Shown in pieces: positions 5,997-6,973 of a stretch of DNA of 6,973 nt. The DNA is taken from positions 1-6,973 of the forward strand of contig JANLIO010000054.1 of the NCBI GenBank assembly GCA_024654265.1, read 5' to 3'. Source of the stretch: a bacterium. Its GTDB lineage: Bacteria; Patescibacteriota; Patescibacteriia; 2-12-FULL-60-25. A program made the translations under genes and the position numbers. Position 1 is the stretch's first letter, and the number at the start of each line of letters is the position of its first letter. The notes beneath the pieces were generated by a model, which saw nothing but the letters and a program-made list of their open reading frames with translations, was not told the DNA's origin and ran no database searches.

Positions 5997-6570
5997 GAAG
6001 GGAAAATCACAGAAAGAGATCGCGTTGATACGTGGTTGTTCTGTTAACCAAGTGTGTTATTGGATGCGTCGACACAACATTGATAGAAGGTCAATTCGCG
6101 ACGCTGTGTATTTGAAGAACAACCCGAATGGAGACCCGTTTTGTTATCGAGCCCCGAGGAATCGCGAGCAGGAGTGGCTTCATGGAATGGGGCTTGGATT
6201 ATATTGGGGAGAGGGAACAAAAGCATGCAAAGCATCTGTTCGAATTGGAAATTCGGATCCGAAGCTCATTAAAATGTTTATGCAATTTATGATCACTTTT
6301 TTCCAAGTTCGTAAAAGTGATTTTCGTTTTAGCTTGCAATTGTTTAACGATATTGATAAGAATGTTGCGTCTCGTTATTGGTGTCGGCGGTTAGGCGTGA
6401 ATTCGAGTCAATTTACAAAGCCAACATTTTCGCCGTCTCAATCGCTTGGAACTTATAAACGAAAATGCCAATATGGTGTTCTCACGTTGTATGACCACAA
6501 CACGAGATTACGGGATCTACTGATAAATGTGCTAGAATTGTCCAGCGAGAGTTCCTTTACAGTAAAATAG
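5959..6570 (+). CDS. HTH plus LAGLIDADG-like protein (freestanding homing-endonuclease-like)
   Basis: The 203-aa protein has an N-terminal helix-turn-helix (about 15-42, KSQKEIALIRGCSVNQVCYW), similar to resolvase or Sigma-70 region 4 type HTHs. A linker with NPNGDPF (55-61) follows. Next is a LAGLIDADG-like helix, WLHGMGLGLYWGEG (73-86), in which E85 sits where the catalytic acid would be. Further segments are VRIGNSDPKLIKMFMQFM (94-111), FRFSLQLFNDID (122-133) and SLGTYKRKCQYGVLTLY (162-178). I recall this architecture as a widespread CPR family annotated as hypothetical or LAGLIDADG-like; that is memory, not a search. Only one clear LAGLIDADG motif is seen, so it might act as a dimer, or be a domesticated DNA-binding regulator. 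A stop at 5944 leaves ATG 5959 as the most upstream ATG start. The gene ends 16 bp before a tRNA that carries a group I intron. Confidence 0.75.
   Translation: MISRDALIKLYLEKGKSQKEIALIRGCSVNQVCYWMRRHNIDRRSIRDAVYLKNNPNGDPFCYRAPRNREQEWLHGMGLGLYWGEGTKACKASVRIGNSDPKLIKMFMQFMITFFQVRKSDFRFSLQLFNDIDKNVASRYWCRRLGVNSSQFTKPTFSPSQSLGTYKRKCQYGVLTLYDHNTRLRDLLINVLELSSESSFTVK
6538..6568 (+). promoter_or_regulatory. Weak candidate promoter of split tRNA-Thr / tRNA-Tyr
   Basis: TTGTCC (6538-6543) and TAAAAT (6563-6568, five of six -10 bases) are 19 bp apart, a long spacing. Both lie in the 3' end of the preceding CDS. A start near 6575 would give a tRNA leader of about 12 nt. Read-through from the upstream gene is also possible. 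Confidence 0.3.
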
Positions 6571-6586
6571 CAAAAAGAGACAACAT

Positions 6587-6866
6587 GCCGTTGTAGCTCA
6601 GTTGGTAGAGCATCTCCATGGTGGGTCGCAACATCCCTGCCCACGTAACGGGAAACGGTTACGTGAATCCCGAATAACGGTTAAAGGCCAAAGCTTGGCT
6701 AAGACCGTGGCGTCACAAAAAGTAAAAAAGACGCCCGAACGACTGACAAGGGCTCCGAAATTTTTTGGAGAAGATACAGTCTAGCCCTCTTCTATAAAGC
6801 ACAAGAATGAAAAAGAGGTGTACGCGAAGGAGAAGGTCACCGGTTCAAATCCGGTCAACGGCTCCA
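6587..6866 (+). tRNA. tRNA-Thr (anticodon GGT), interrupted by group I intron
   Basis: The 5' exon (6587-6622, exactly 36 nt) has acceptor GCCGTTG, D stem GCTC/GAGC, anticodon stem TCTCC and loop A-T-GGT. The 3' exon (6827-6866) continues with AA, stem GGAGA, variable loop AGGTC, T arm ACCGG-TTCAAAT-CCGGT, acceptor CAACGGC, discriminator T and encoded CCA. Joining U36 to A37 restores a 7-nt loop ATGGTAA with anticodon GGT (threonine, codons ACC and ACU). Other joins that give a 7-nt loop lack a U before and a G at the end of the intron, as group I splicing needs. A32 is somewhat unusual, as a pyrimidine is common there. With tRNA-Thr(TGT) it would cover all Thr codons. Confidence 0.93.
6623..6826 (+). 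ncRNA. Group I self-splicing intron (IC3-like), 204 nt
   Basis: This is a ribozyme that excises itself with a guanosine cofactor. P1 pairs exon GGU (34-36) with guide GCC (6639-6641), with the U6622-G6639 wobble at the 5' splice site. P2 is CACGTAAC (6642-6649)/GTTACGTG (6658-6665) with a GAAA loop at 6652-6655. P4 is ACGGT (6677-6681)/ACCGT (6704-6708). P5 is GGCCAA (6686-6691)/TTGGCT (6695-6700), with J4/5 TAAA and J5/4 AAG. P6 is GGCGTC (6709-6714)/GACGCC (6730-6735). P7 is GACTG (6741-6745)/CAGTC (6777-6781). P8 is CTCC/GGAG (6753-6770), and P9 is CCTCTT (6786-6791)/AAGAGG (6813-6818). The last base is G6826. P3 is weak (CCC 6669-6671 with GGG 6750-6752). It has no credible internal ORF. 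The size is close to the Azoarcus tRNA-Ile intron. Confidence 0.92.
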
Positions 6867-6881
6867 TCGCGTTCAACGCGA
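6867..6881 (+). repeat. Inverted repeat between tRNA-Thr(GGT) and tRNA-Tyr
   Basis: TCGCGTT and AACGCGA form a near-perfect palindrome around one C; as RNA it would be a TCGCG/CGCGA stem with a TTCAA loop. It starts at the first base after the CCA, like the repeat after tRNA-Thr(TGT), and nearly fills the 19-nt spacer. A processing signal between two tRNAs of one transcript is plausible. Confidence 0.5.
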
Positions 6882-6885
6882 TCAT

Positions 6886-6970
6886 GGGTCGATACCGAAG
6901 CGGTCAAACGGGGCAGACTGTAAATCTGCTGGCATCGCCTTCGTAGGTTCGAATCCTACTCGGCCCACCA
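6886..6970 (+). tRNA. tRNA-Tyr (anticodon GTA)
   Basis: This is a class II tRNA with a long variable arm. Acceptor GGGTCGA pairs with TCGGCCC (6886-6892 with 6960-6966, one T-G wobble). The D stem is CCG/CGG. The anticodon stem GCAGA/TCTGC encloses CTGTAAA with GTA at 6920-6922. The variable arm spans about 6930-6942, and the T arm is GTAGG-TTCGAAT-CCTAC. The discriminator is A6967 and CCA is encoded (6968-6970). It is probably co-transcribed with the split tRNA-Thr, 19 bp upstream. It decodes UAU and UAC. Confidence 0.97.
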
Positions 6971-6973
6971 AAA

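Noticed and set aside
6602..6784. 60-aa open frame within the split tRNA
   Set aside because: It covers the tRNA 5' exon and conserved intron helices; the RNA structure explains the sequence and the peptide shows no domain, so the intron is treated as ORF-less.
6623..6826. Archaeal-type bulge-helix-bulge tRNA intron
   Set aside because: The insert is long, with P1-P9 group I helices, a U before the 5' site and G at the end; the other genes are clearly bacterial.
6618..6826. Alternative tRNA anticodons GCG (Arg) or GGG (Pro) from other splice junctions
   Set aside because: These joins leave the intron without a preceding U or without a terminal G; the other tRNA-Thr in the window has the same T discriminator and a matching TNNGTAA-like loop, which supports GGT.
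5553..6866. Integrative element bounded by the two tRNA-Thr genes as att sites
   Set aside because: The shared sequence is ordinary tRNA similarity with differing acceptor stems; no integrase is present and the interval includes rpmG.

Overview
The window looks like chromosomal DNA from a small-genome bacterium, most likely Candidate Phyla Radiation (Patescibacteria). The clues are compact housekeeping genes all on the + strand, weak or missing Shine-Dalgarno sequences before several genes, a helix-turn-helix plus LAGLIDADG-like protein of a type I remember as common in CPR genomes, and a tRNA gene split by a group I intron. UGA serves as the stop codon of frr, glyQS and the M16 peptidase gene, so this is not a code-25 lineage (Gracilibacteria/Absconditabacteria). 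The phylum assignment is inference.

Layout. Positions 1-460 hold no credible gene. They contain a cluster of palindromic, MITE/REP-like repeats in both orientations, ending in GGATGACA or starting TGTCATCC, plus a separate 21-bp palindrome. Two promoter-like signals follow; one appears to take its -35 box from the end of the last repeat. Positions 510-3708 form a tight operon joined by ATGA overlaps: frr (ribosome recycling factor), glyQS (glycyl-tRNA synthetase) and an M16 zinc peptidase. tpiA (3769-4527) and a membrane-anchored TPR protein (4582-5469) follow with short gaps.

From 5470 the window becomes a tRNA and ribosomal-protein region: tRNA-Thr(TGT), rpmG (L33, 51 aa), a freestanding LAGLIDADG-like HTH gene, tRNA-Thr(GGT) interrupted by a 204-nt group I intron, and tRNA-Tyr(GTA) at the right edge. 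Both Thr isoacceptors are present, and both have an inverted repeat starting directly after the encoded CCA.

How it fits together. Most genes serve translation: tRNAs, a tRNA synthetase, L33 and ribosome recycling. tpiA belongs to central carbon metabolism, and the M16 and TPR proteins probably act in protein quality control or envelope functions. The most interesting part is the right end. A compact Azoarcus-sized group I ribozyme sits between U36 and A37 of tRNA-Thr(GGU), and a homing-endonuclease-like gene ends 16 bp upstream of that tRNA.
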